DNA of 64,000 nucleotides, taken from contig NZ_FNVU01000020.1 in NCBI RefSeq assembly GCF_900107965.1, positions 1-64,000 on the forward strand, in the 5' to 3' direction. The notes under the pieces are model-generated. The model was not told where the DNA came from. It made no database searches and saw only the letters and a list, made by a program, of their open reading frames with translations. Source of the DNA: Actinacidiphila yanglinensis (GTDB lineage: Bacteria; Actinomycetota; Actinomycetes; Streptomycetales; Streptomycetaceae). Both the position numbers and the translations under genes were made by a program. Positions 1-6,992 of this stretch are shown piece by piece (within the stretch, counting starts at the first letter, position 1; every line of letters begins with the position of its first letter).

Positions 1-1068
1 GTCGTGCCACAGCCCGTATTCGATCCGGTGGAAGCCGGTGAAGCCGGGGTCGGCCGCGGGGTTGGTGCCCAGGGTGGTGGTGCCGTTGATCACGCTGTCG
101 GCGTCGCCGAAGGTGTCGTAGGCCGCGCCCATCCGCTCGTAGACCAGGTGTCCGGTCAGCCAGTCGCGGCGGGCTGCTGCCAGGTTGCCGTGGTCGATGT
201 CGCTGTTCAAGGTGCCGGTGTCGGTGGACAGTTCCGCCATCCGGGCCTGGATCCACTTCTGGTAGTCCAGGGTCGGCGGGATCAGGTCGTGCACGGTCAC
301 CGGCAGCGAAGAGGGTCCCTGCGGCACCTTCCCCGGCACCGTCACCGTCGGCCCCGTCACCGCATCGGTGTCCTCCTGGAGGCACTCGAACGCGTAGCGG
401 CCGCTGCCGAGATCGACGGTCATCGAGCGGGTCGCGCCCGGCGCCAGGCCCTCGAGCTCCGCGAACAGCCGCCCGGTCTTGGGGTCCTTGAGGTAGACCT
501 CGGTCGCGTTCGGCCCGGTGTTGTGCAGGTCGAACGCCTGGGTACCGGCGCGCGGTTTCTGCGCGGCGCTCCAGCCCGCACCGCAGGAGCCCGGCGCCAC
601 GTCGACCGCGGTGTGCCGCAACCCGTCCGAGGGCGCGGACCTGGCGGCCGGCTGCGTGTCGTGGTGACCGCCGCCGGTGGCCAGCACACCCGCGGTGATC
701 GCCGCCGCGACGGCGACGGCGGCGCCGGCCGCGGTCCAGCCGCGCGCCCCGCGGCGGGGGCGGACGGCGCGGGAGTCCGGGGCGGGCGTGGTGTCGGTGG
801 GGGCGTTCGTGGTGCCGGAGGCTTCCGAGGCGGGTGCGGGGTCCGGGGCGTCCGTGGTGTCGGCGCTCTCCGTGCTCTCCGTGCCCTCCGGGTCCTGCGC
901 GGCCTTCGGATCGCGCTGAGGGACGTCGGGGTCCTCGCCCGCCGCTATGCGGTCGGGTGGTGCGGCGGCCGTGTCATCGGCCGTCGCACCACCCTCCGGC
1001 GCGTCGTCGTCGCGGCCGGCCGAGAGGTCGGCCGTGCGTGCGGGCTCGGGTGCGGGTTCGGCGGGCAC
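1..1068 (-). CDS. efeO: EfeO-type iron uptake protein (partial, runs off left edge)
   Basis: The reading frame on the minus strand is open to the window edge. The only in-frame start after the upstream TAG is GTG at 1068. Roughly residues 1-110 are acidic, Pro/Ala/Thr-rich and probably disordered; 117-132 form one hydrophobic segment (AVAVAAAITAGVLATGG), so the protein looks membrane-anchored rather than a classical lipoprotein. Residues about 157-245 resemble the EfeO cupredoxin domain (FDLHNTGPN, FECLQEDTD), and from about 257 the imelysin/M75 domain begins, including the GFHRIEYGLWHD stretch that carries the family HxxE metal motif. In known EfeUOB systems EfeO passes ferric iron to the EfeU permease. 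The 3' part and any efeB/efeU lie outside the window. The family call is firm; the iron role is inferred. Confidence 0.85.
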   Translation of the reverse strand, partial: MPAEPAPEPARTADLSAGRDDDAPEGGATADDTAAAPPDRIAAGEDPDVPQRDPKAAQDPEGTESTESADTTDAPDPAPASEASGTTNAPTDTTPAPDSRAVRPRRGARGWTAAGAAVAVAAAITAGVLATGGGHHDTQPAARSAPSDGLRHTAVDVAPGSCGAGWSAAQKPRAGTQAFDLHNTGPNATEVYLKDPKTGRLFAELEGLAPGATRSMTVDLGSGRYAFECLQEDTDAVTGPTVTVPGKVPQGPSSLPVTVHDLIPPTLDYQKWIQARMAELSTDTGTLNSDIDHGNLAAARRDWLTGHLVYERMGAAYDTFGDADSVINGTTTLGTNPAADPGFTGFHRIEYGLWHD

Positions 1069-1194
1069 ACCGGACCTCCGGGAATCGGTGCAGCGGTACG
1101 TGACGCCGACATGCTAAGCACGCCGCGGGACGCCCACCCACCTGCACAAAGGCCAGGAACCCACAATTCCCCCGTAGTTCACCCGCGCGTCACT

Positions 1195-1214
1195 GTAAGG
1201 GTACCCTAACTAAG
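1195..1214. promoter_or_regulatory. AT-rich palindromic site, possible iron box upstream of efeO
   Basis: A 10-bp palindrome AGGGTACCCT (1198-1207) sits in an AT-richer patch about 130 bp upstream of the efeO-like start. Read on the minus strand it resembles the DmdR/IdeR iron box TTAGGTTAGGCTAACCTAA with one base missing (TTAGTTAGGGTACC). An exact ungapped comparison matches only about half the positions, so this is suggestive because of its location before an iron gene and nothing more. Confidence 0.3.
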
Positions 1215-1308
1215 CTTTGCGGCCCGGAACCGGCCCAGGGCCGGCCGGGCGCCGACCTGGAATCGACCCGGCCCCGGGCCTGCCGGACGAGGGGACCGGC
1301 GGGGACGG

Positions 1309-1515
1309 TCAGCCGCAGGAGGGCACCGCGCCGAGGTTCTGCACGTAGCGCGCGGCCACGTAGCCGGGGCGGCCGTTGCCGAGCAGGCACCAGAGGTTGT
1401 TGCCGTCGACGTTCTGCCCCACGACCTTCCCTGAACCGGCCCAGGGAAACGGCGCGTCCACCCGGATGCTGCGGAATTCGCCCCGCGCGGCTGACGAACG
1501 GGCCCGAGCCGTCAC
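1309..1515 (-). CDS. Small SH3-like domain protein or remnant
   Basis: A 68-residue frame starting with GTG. Its second half (KVVGQNVDGNNLWCLLGNG, then PGYVAARYVQNLG) has the pattern of bacterial SH3-like domains of secreted actinomycete proteins, ending shortly after a Cys. The usual signal peptide is absent: the frame upstream of the GTG carries a Thr/Pro-rich, linker-like stretch and then a TGA at 1597-1599. That suggests either a truncated remnant of a longer exported SH3 protein or a small intracellular one. No clear ribosome-binding site was seen. Function unknown. Confidence 0.45.
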   Translation of the reverse strand: MTARARSSAARGEFRSIRVDAPFPWAGSGKVVGQNVDGNNLWCLLGNGRPGYVAARYVQNLGAVPSCG

Positions 1516-1632
1516 GTCGCCGGTGCTGATGTCGTTGGGGGGCGTCGTGGGTCGTTGGGACGCGGTGGCGAACTCCCCGGCCCCTACCGCTCACCCGGCC
1601 GCGCGGAGAAGCCGGAATCGATCCGGCGGGTG

Positions 1633-1959
1633 TCACTTCTCGTGCGCGCCGGATTCTCCGCCGACGGATTCCCGGTAGCCGTCCGCGTAGGTGGGGGAGT
1701 CCTTGACGAGGCCGTCGCAGAACGCGGCGACGTCGGCGCCGATGAGTTCCAGGACTCCCTTGCCGGCCGCGACACCCTCCTCGAAGAAATCGACGATCCC
1801 GGGGAGCAGGGGCCCGTCGGCCAGACCGACCGGTCCGACCTTGAACAGGTACTTCTGCATCTCCTTGTAGACGATCCGGTAGTCCGGCGGGAGGGCCTTG
1901 ATCCGCGCCACGTGCGCCCGCCACTGCTTCTTTCCCTCGATGATGTCCTGGATGCCCAC
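1633..1959 (-). CDS. DUF1048 family protein (copy 2 of pair)
   Basis: 108 residues, GTG start one base after the preceding gene's stop. The sequence (MGIQDIIEGKKQWRAHVARI, ALPPDYRIVYKEMQKYLF) matches the DUF1048 family, small helical proteins of unknown function usually encoded directly behind PadR regulators in Firmicutes and actinomycetes. It is the last gene of a padR-DUF1048-DUF1048 operon. It is a diverged paralogue of the gene before it: both share the W-x(n)-ALP-D-R/H and LLPG/LLEEAA..G layout and end with an acidic tail. Family call firm, function unknown. Confidence 0.85.
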   Translation of the reverse strand: MGIQDIIEGKKQWRAHVARIKALPPDYRIVYKEMQKYLFKVGPVGLADGPLLPGIVDFFEEGVAAGKGVLELIGADVAAFCDGLVKDSPTYADGYRESVGGESGAHEK

Positions 1960-1960
1960 G

Positions 1961-2317
1961 TCAGCCTCCCAGCCGGTTCAGTTTCCTGGCGACGTTCCTG
2001 TTCAACTGCTCGCGCCACCGGTCGCGATAGGTTCGGGACCCTTCACCGCCGACCAGCGCCGTGCAGAAGCCCGGGATGTCGTCGCCGAGCACCTCGTGGG
2101 CGCTCTGCCCGTCCGCCGCCGCCTCTTCGAGCAGCCCCAGGGCGGCGTCGAGGATGGGCGTCAGGTTGCGGCCGGTGAAGTCCCCGTGCGGGGACAGGTG
2201 TTCCTTGATCTGCCCCCACGCCGCCCGGTGGTCGTCCGGCAGGGCCTCGGCCCGGGTCTCGAAGGCTTTCCAGTCCCGGGTGAGATCGCTGCCCGTGACG
2301 GTCTCCCAGAAGTTCAT
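1961..2317 (-). CDS. DUF1048 family protein (copy 1 of pair)
   Basis: 118 residues. The ATG at 2317 overlaps the padR stop by four bases (ATGA), so the two are probably translationally coupled. Features such as MNFWETVTGSDLTRDWKAFE, ALPDDHRAAWGQIKEHL and LLEEAAADGQSAHEVLGDD fit DUF1048. A longer frame exists upstream but overlaps padR completely and is not used. The family has no known biochemical role; operon position suggests a PadR-controlled stress or efflux-linked response, which is only inference. Confidence 0.85.
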   Translation of the reverse strand: MNFWETVTGSDLTRDWKAFETRAEALPDDHRAAWGQIKEHLSPHGDFTGRNLTPILDAALGLLEEAAADGQSAHEVLGDDIPGFCTALVGGEGSRTYRDRWREQLNRNVARKLNRLGG

Positions 2318-2640
2318 CTCCCGCCCTCCTTGAGCCTGTTGATGCGTGTTGAGACGTACTGCCACTTCGCCCAGAACGTCGCGAGTTCCTCGCGGCCGGC
2401 GTCGTTGAGCGCGTAGAACTTGCGGGGCGGGCCGACGCCGGAGGGTCGTTTCGTCACCCGGACGAGTCCGTTCCGCTCCAGCCGCAGCAGGATGGTGTAC
2501 ACCGTCCCCTCGATGACGTCGGCGAAGCCGAGCTCGTTCAGCCGACGGGTGATGGCGTACCCGTAGGTCTCCTCGCTGCCGATGATCTCGAGCACGCACC
2601 CTTCGAGCGTGCCCTTCAACATCTCCGTCAGGTCGTCCAT
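2314..2640 (-). CDS. PadR family transcriptional regulator
   Basis: 108 residues with the PadR winged-helix signature: an N-terminal helix (LKGTLEGCVLEII), then ETYGYAITRRLNELGF, EGTVYTILLRLERNGLV (recognition helix and wing) and RKFYALNDAGREELA. PadR proteins are usually repressors of their own operon and sense small hydrophobic ligands or stress. It begins an overlapping operon with two DUF1048 genes. The inverted repeat just upstream is its likely autoregulatory operator. Confidence 0.92.
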   Translation of the reverse strand: MDDLTEMLKGTLEGCVLEIIGSEETYGYAITRRLNELGFADVIEGTVYTILLRLERNGLVRVTKRPSGVGPPRKFYALNDAGREELATFWAKWQYVSTRINRLKEGGR

Positions 2641-2669
2641 CGCGGCTGCTCGCTCCTCAGTCCTGCCGG

Positions 2670-2711
2670 TACTGCGTGGTACCGAGTACCACTATACGGT
2701 ACCACGTAGTA
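2670..2711. promoter_or_regulatory. PadR operator: long inverted repeat over the operon promoter
   Basis: Two 14-bp arms, TACTGCGTGGTACC (2670-2683) and GGTACCACGTAGTA (2698-2711), form an inverted repeat with one mismatch and a 14-bp spacer. The spacer carries an ACTATA (a TATAGT -10-like hexamer on the minus strand) and a third GTACC half-site (2686-2690). The block lies 30 bp before the padR start. Dyads of this kind, rich in AT-containing half-sites, are typical PadR operators. Confidence 0.65.
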
Positions 2712-2723
2712 GAGGAGTCGTGG

Positions 2724-2769
2724 CGATACGGGGGTGGGGCGGCCGGCCGGCCGCCCCACCCCCGTATCG
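2724..2769 (-). terminator. Perfect 46-bp palindrome, terminator after the GH3 gene
   Basis: Both 23-bp arms (starting CGATACGGGGGTGGGG) are perfectly complementary with no loop bases, centred at 2746/2747. It lies 7 bp beyond the stop of the GH3 gene and before the padR promoter. There is no T-tract, as is common for streptomycete terminators. It probably insulates the two same-strand units. Confidence 0.7.
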
Positions 2770-2775
2770 GTCCCG

Positions 2776-4083
2776 TCAACTACACGTCAGCACGCCCGCG
2801 TTGTGCTTGGCGGTCAGCACCCGGTGGACGCTGGCGGAGACGTCCGATCGGAACGCGCTGCTGGACGACATCCGGCTGAGCACCGCCGACGTCATCGGGC
2901 TGATGTCACTGGGCTTCACGGTCAGGACCACGTCGCCGCTCGCAGTGATGAAGTCCACCGCCCGCTGGCCGGGGGTGCGGTCGGCGACCGCGGTGGCGTT
3001 GCCGAGGTCGTCGGAGATCACCGCGCCCTTGAAGCCGAGCGTGCCGCGCAGCAGGGTCCGGATCACGGCGGTGGAGAAGGCGGCCTGGTTGCGCGGGTCG
3101 ATCCGGGTGTAGATCGCCGAGGACACCATCACGAACGGGGTGCCCGCCTGGATGCCGGCCCGGAAGGGCTGGAGGAAGGAGTCGTTCGTCGTGGTCACCG
3201 TGTCCTTCACGCCCGCGGTGAAGTCGGTGTTGCCGTTCGCCCGGCCCAGTCCAGGGAAGTGCTTGATCGTCGGCACCACCCCGGACTGCTTCATGCCGCG
3301 CAGGAACGCCGTGCTGTGCGAGGCGACCGTCGAGGGGTTGGTGCCGTACTCCCGGTCCAGCTTGCCGATCGGCGCGTTGACCGTGACCTGGTCCGGCGGG
3401 ACGGTGTCGGCGACCGGCGCGAGGTTCATGTTGACCCCGGCGCCGCGCAACTGCCGTGCCCACGTGGCCGCGTTGGCCTGCAGCACGGACGTGGACCAGG
3501 TGCCCTGGGTCACCGCGCTGGGGATCGCGCTGAAGCCGGGCCCGTTCAGCGCCTGGACCTGGCCGCCCTCCTGGTCGGTGGAGATGAACATCCCCAGCGA
3601 CACCCCGCGCACCGCGGAGGCAAGGGTGCGTACCCGCGCGGTCACTGTCCTGACCGACGCGGCACCCGCCGAGGTGTGGCCCTTGAGGAAGACCGAGCCG
3701 ACCCGGCCCGCGGTGATCGCCCGGGACTCGCTGGTGGTCATCCCCGTGCTGCTGACCGCGGTCATGAAGAGCTGGCCGACCCGCTGGGAGTTCGACATCG
3801 CGTTGTACGCCCGGTCCACGCAGCTCGCCGCCGGCTGCGCGGTGGTCGGTCTCGCCGTCGTCGCCGAGGTGCTGGGCGAGGCGCTCGCCGACGTGCTCGG
3901 CGAGGTCGCCGTTGTGCTCGGCGCGGACGAGGTCGTGCTCGGCGCCGTCGTCGCGGGAGTCTCCTTGTGGCCGTTCCCGCAGGCGGCGACGGCCACCAGC
4001 AGGCCCGCGGCGAGCGCTCCATGGCGGACGCGGGTGGAGTAGGTCTGCGGAACGGCGGGGGAATGCTGGCGGCGCTTGCGCAC
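2776..4083 (-). CDS. Glycoside hydrolase family 3 lipoprotein (NagZ-like β-N-acetylhexosaminidase)
   Basis: 435 residues, GTG start preceded by GAGGTGAGG with 7-base spacing. An N-terminal hydrophobic segment ends in a lipobox (VAVAAC, Cys about 35), then a Ser/Thr/Pro-rich linker of about 45 residues, then one GH3 catalytic domain (about 95-430). Diagnostic GH3 motifs are present: STDQEGGQV, KHFPGLGRANGNTD (the KHFPG[H/L]G motif) and ISDDL with the presumed nucleophile Asp. Single-domain GH3 enzymes of this size are usually β-N-acetylglucosaminidases acting on peptidoglycan fragments or chitooligosaccharides. The catalytic His of canonical NagZ (KHFPGHG) is Leu here, which may change acid/base chemistry. 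It is expected outside the membrane. Confidence 0.85.
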   Translation of the reverse strand: MRKRRQHSPAVPQTYSTRVRHGALAAGLLVAVAACGNGHKETPATTAPSTTSSAPSTTATSPSTSASASPSTSATTARPTTAQPAASCVDRAYNAMSNSQRVGQLFMTAVSSTGMTTSESRAITAGRVGSVFLKGHTSAGAASVRTVTARVRTLASAVRGVSLGMFISTDQEGGQVQALNGPGFSAIPSAVTQGTWSTSVLQANAATWARQLRGAGVNMNLAPVADTVPPDQVTVNAPIGKLDREYGTNPSTVASHSTAFLRGMKQSGVVPTIKHFPGLGRANGNTDFTAGVKDTVTTTNDSFLQPFRAGIQAGTPFVMVSSAIYTRIDPRNQAAFSTAVIRTLLRGTLGFKGAVISDDLGNATAVADRTPGQRAVDFITASGDVVLTVKPSDISPMTSAVLSRMSSSSAFRSDVSASVHRVLTAKHNAGVLTCS

Positions 4084-4302
4084 TGCGGAACCTCACCTCG
4101 GGGGGTCGACCGACGAAACGAGTGATCCTCCACCATGATCCTCCTGTGACGCCAGTTGTCCCCTGTGAGGCCCCTGGCGCAGGGCCAAGCGGGGGAGCGG
4201 CGCGCTCCGCCCACTCCCGGCAGCCCTCGACCCGGCCCTCGCCCCGGCGGCCACCGGCGGATGGTCCGGGAACGCCCTCCGGCGGGTCCCGGGGGGACCG
4301 CG

Positions 4303-5583
4303 CTACGGGGCGCGGTCGGCGGCCCGCTCGGCCTCCTCGCGGCGGCGTTCCAGGAAGCGCCGCTCCGCCGCCGTCGGGGCGAGCCGGAGGGCCTCACCGT
4401 AGGCGGCGGCGGCCTCCTCGTGCCGGCCGAGCCGGCGCAGCAGGTCCGCCCGGGTGGCGGGCAGGAGGTGGTAGCCGCGCAGCGCGGGTGCGCCGGAGAG
4501 CGCCTCGACCAGGGGCAGGCCCACCGCGGGCCCCTCGGCCATGGCGACGGCCACCGCGCGGTTGAGCTCGACCACCGGCCCGGCCGTGAACCGGGCCAAC
4601 TCCGCGTAGAGCAGCGCGATCTGGCGCCAGTCCGTGGCCTCGGGACCCGGCGCCGACGCGTGGCACGCGGCGATCGCCGCCTGCACCTGGTACGGCCCGG
4701 GCCGGTGTGCCGCGAGGGCGGCGTCGAGGACCGCCAGGCCCTCCTCGATCCGCTGCCGGTCCCAGCGGGCGCGGTCCTGCTCCTCCAGCGGGACCAGGTC
4801 GCCGCGGGCGTCGGTCCGGGCGGCGGATCGCGCGTCGTGCAGCAGCATCAGCGCCAGCAGCCCGGCCGGCTCCGGGTCGTCCGGCAGCAGGCCGGCCAGC
4901 AGCCGGGCCAGCCGGATCGCCTCCGCGGTGACCCGGCGCTGGTCCAGCCCGTCCGCGCCGACCGCGTACCCCGCGTTGAACAGCAGGTACAGCACGGCGA
5001 GCACCGCGCGGGTACGCTCCGGCAGCATCGCGCGCGGCGGGACCCGGAACGGGATGCCCGCGTGCCGGATCTTGCCCTTCGCGCGGGTCAGCCGCTGTGC
5101 CATCGTCGACTCCGGCACCAGGAAGGCGCGGGCGATCTCCGCCGTGGTCAGGCCGGTCAGCGACCGCAGGGTCAGCGCGACCTGCGCGGCCTCGGGCAGC
5201 GCCGGGTGGCAGCAGGTGAAGATCAGCCGCAGCCGGTCGTCGGGCACCGCGTCCGGCTCCTGGCCGGCCAGCACCGCCTCGGCCGGCTCGGTGACGCGGT
5301 CGGCGACCGGCTCCAGCCGGGCCGCCTCGCGCAGCTTGCGCGCCTCGTTGGTACGGCGGCGCAGCACGTCCAGCGCCCGATGCCGGGCCGTCGTGGTCAG
5401 CCACGCGCCCGGGCGGTCCGGCACGCCGTCGCGCGGCCAGCGCTCCAGGGCGCGTTCGAACGCGTCCTGCGCGCACTCCTCCGCCAGGTCCCAGTCGCCG
5501 GTCTGCCCGATGACGGCCGCCACGACCCGGCCCCACTCCTCGGGCCAGGCCGCCGCGACCGCCTCCCGGGCCCGGTCCGTCAG
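4303..5583 (-). CDS. ECF42-type RNA polymerase sigma factor with C-terminal extension
   Basis: About 426 residues. The σ2 region (WDLAEECAQDAFERALERWP), σ4 region (LTGLTTAEIARAFLVPESTMAQRLTRAK as broken motifs) and the long C-terminal TPR-like extension (LLFNAGY, ELNRAVAVAMAEGP, RADLLRRLGR) define the ECF42 group, which is encoded beside DGPF/YCII proteins and uses its C-terminal extension instead of an anti-sigma factor. No ATG or GTG lies at a sensible position. A CTG at 5583 overlapping the DGPF stop (CTGA) gives the expected length; the nearest in-frame GTG would overlap the DGPF gene by about 80 bases. The start is therefore uncertain, the family call is not. Confidence 0.85.
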   Translation of the reverse strand: MTDRAREAVAAAWPEEWGRVVAAVIGQTGDWDLAEECAQDAFERALERWPRDGVPDRPGAWLTTTARHRALDVLRRRTNEARKLREAARLEPVADRVTEPAEAVLAGQEPDAVPDDRLRLIFTCCHPALPEAAQVALTLRSLTGLTTAEIARAFLVPESTMAQRLTRAKGKIRHAGIPFRVPPRAMLPERTRAVLAVLYLLFNAGYAVGADGLDQRRVTAEAIRLARLLAGLLPDDPEPAGLLALMLLHDARSAARTDARGDLVPLEEQDRARWDRQRIEEGLAVLDAALAAHRPGPYQVQAAIAACHASAPGPEATDWRQIALLYAELARFTAGPVVELNRAVAVAMAEGPAVGLPLVEALSGAPALRGYHLLPATRADLLRRLGRHEEAAAAYGEALRLAPTAAERRFLERRREEAERAADRAP

Positions 5584-5909
5584 TCCGTCCAGAACGGCCG
5601 CACCTCGACCATCCCGTACTTGGCCACCGGGTGTTTCGAGGCGACCTCGACCGCCTCGTCCAGGTCGGCGCACTCGATCACGTCGAAGCCCGCCATCTGC
5701 TCCTTGGTCTCGGCGAACGGACCGTCGGTGAGCAGCAGGGCGCCGTCCCGGACCCGTACCGTCGTGGCGTCGGAGGACTCGCGGGTCCGGTTGCCCATCA
5801 GGCGGATGCCGCGGCCGTCCATCTCCTCCGCCCACGGGGTGGCGTCCAGTTGCTCCGGGGTGGCGTCGTAGCCCTGGCCGTCGTGGCAGATCAGCAGCAG
5901 GTACTTCAT
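5580..5909 (-). CDS. DGPF-domain (YCII-related) protein, ECF42 partner
   Basis: 109 residues, ATG preceded by AAGGAGACG. The motif LLTDGPFAETKEQMAGF contains the namesake DGPF signature, with an N-terminal MKYLLLICHDG strand as in the YCII-like dimeric α/β barrel. These proteins are the conserved targets and neighbours of ECF42 sigma factors; their activity is unknown. Its stop is fused to the start of the sigma gene, so the two form one unit transcribed leftward. Confidence 0.9.
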   Translation of the reverse strand: MKYLLLICHDGQGYDATPEQLDATPWAEEMDGRGIRLMGNRTRESSDATTVRVRDGALLLTDGPFAETKEQMAGFDVIECADLDEAVEVASKHPVAKYGMVEVRPFWTD

Positions 5910-6088
5910 GGCACGTCTCCTTCGTGTCGCGCGGGCGGCGCTTCCGCCCGGTCACCCCCACGACGAACGGCGGCGGCCGTTCACGACATCCGCCGCGCGA
6001 TCGGCCGGAAAAACTTCTGCCGCGTGCGCTCCGCACCGTACCGGGCGGGGCATCGGCCCGTCCCTGGGTGAGCGGTCCGGCCCGGTCC

Positions 6089-6829
6089 TCACCCGGTCGA
6101 CGGCACCGCCCACGGCAGGGCCGAGCGGCGGTGCGGCAGCAGACCCGCGCCCACGACCACCAGCAGGCCCGCCACGAGGGGCAGCGGCACCCGCGGATGC
6201 CCGTGCACGATCAGCGCGGCGCCCGCCAGTGCCCCCAGGAACATCGCCAGCGCCGACAGCAGCCGGGGCCCCGCCTTGCTGTCGCTGCCGCCTCCGATCC
6301 GCGAGTCCGCCGCGAACCCGGTGAGCGTCATGGTCAGCACCGTCGTGGTCATGTCCGGTACGGCCAGATGGCGTACCACCGCGTTCTGCAACCCCATCGC
6401 CAGCCCGAGCAGCACGACCAGCACCGCGCGCCGGCCACCGGTCGCGGGCAGGTCGAAGACCTCCGCGAGCGCCAACGTGACCAGGACCAGCACCAGCTGC
6501 GCCCCCGTCGCCAGGAGCAGCAGCCGCGCCCGGTGCCTCGACACCAGCCGGCAGAGCCGGCCGCCCCCCACCGCGCCGGTCACGAAGGCGGCCAGTGCCA
6601 GCGCCGACGCCAGGATCGAGAAGCCCTTCGCGCCGGCGAGCGAGAACGCCAGGAACACCACGTTGCCCGTCATGTTGGCCACGAAGACCCGGCCCAGCGA
6701 GAGGTAGCTGAACGCGTCGACGAGGCCGGTCACGAGGGTCAGTACGAGCAGCAGCCGGGGCAGCGGACCGTGCGGCCCGTCGGGCGGCGGTGCGACGGTC
6801 GCGCGGATCTGACGGAGTGTGGTGCGCAC
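6089..6829 (-). CDS. DUF1275 (YoaK-like) membrane protein
   Basis: 246 residues from a GTG at 6829, which has GGGAGG nine bases upstream; longer frames upstream overlap the divergent transporter and are rejected. About six hydrophobic segments are visible. Family motifs are LVTGLVDAFSYLSLGRVFVANMTGN (as LVDAFSYL and FVANMTGN) and GLAMGLQNAVVRHLAVPDMTTTVLT. DUF1275 proteins are polytopic inner-membrane proteins with no established substrate. It is transcribed divergently from the MFS gene at 6993 across a 163-bp gap. Confidence 0.85.
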   Translation of the reverse strand: MRTTLRQIRATVAPPPDGPHGPLPRLLLVLTLVTGLVDAFSYLSLGRVFVANMTGNVVFLAFSLAGAKGFSILASALALAAFVTGAVGGGRLCRLVSRHRARLLLLATGAQLVLVLVTLALAEVFDLPATGGRRAVLVVLLGLAMGLQNAVVRHLAVPDMTTTVLTMTLTGFAADSRIGGGSDSKAGPRLLSALAMFLGALAGAALIVHGHPRVPLPLVAGLLVVVGAGLLPHRRSALPWAVPSTG

Positions 6830-6992
6830 GTCGTGAATCCTCCCGGGAGGCGTGGCCGCGGTCCGACGGGACAGACGGATCATGCGGGCAGTCGCCTGCG
6901 TCCAGCATGGTCGCCGCCCTGACCCGCCGGAAGCGGCGGTCGCGCGTGTCGCGGCCGCCGATGTGAAACTGACCGGAACGGAGGTGATCTTC

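Noticed and set aside
4..1209. 401-codon rightward frame at the left edge
   Set aside because: Arg/Gly-rich shadow of the minus-strand efeO-like frame, which carries recognisable cupredoxin and imelysin motifs.
4123..4144. Direct repeat TGATCCTCC upstream of the GH3 gene
   Set aside because: Only two copies; they read as ribosome-site-like GGAGGATCA on the minus strand but start a frame that merely shadows the GH3 gene.
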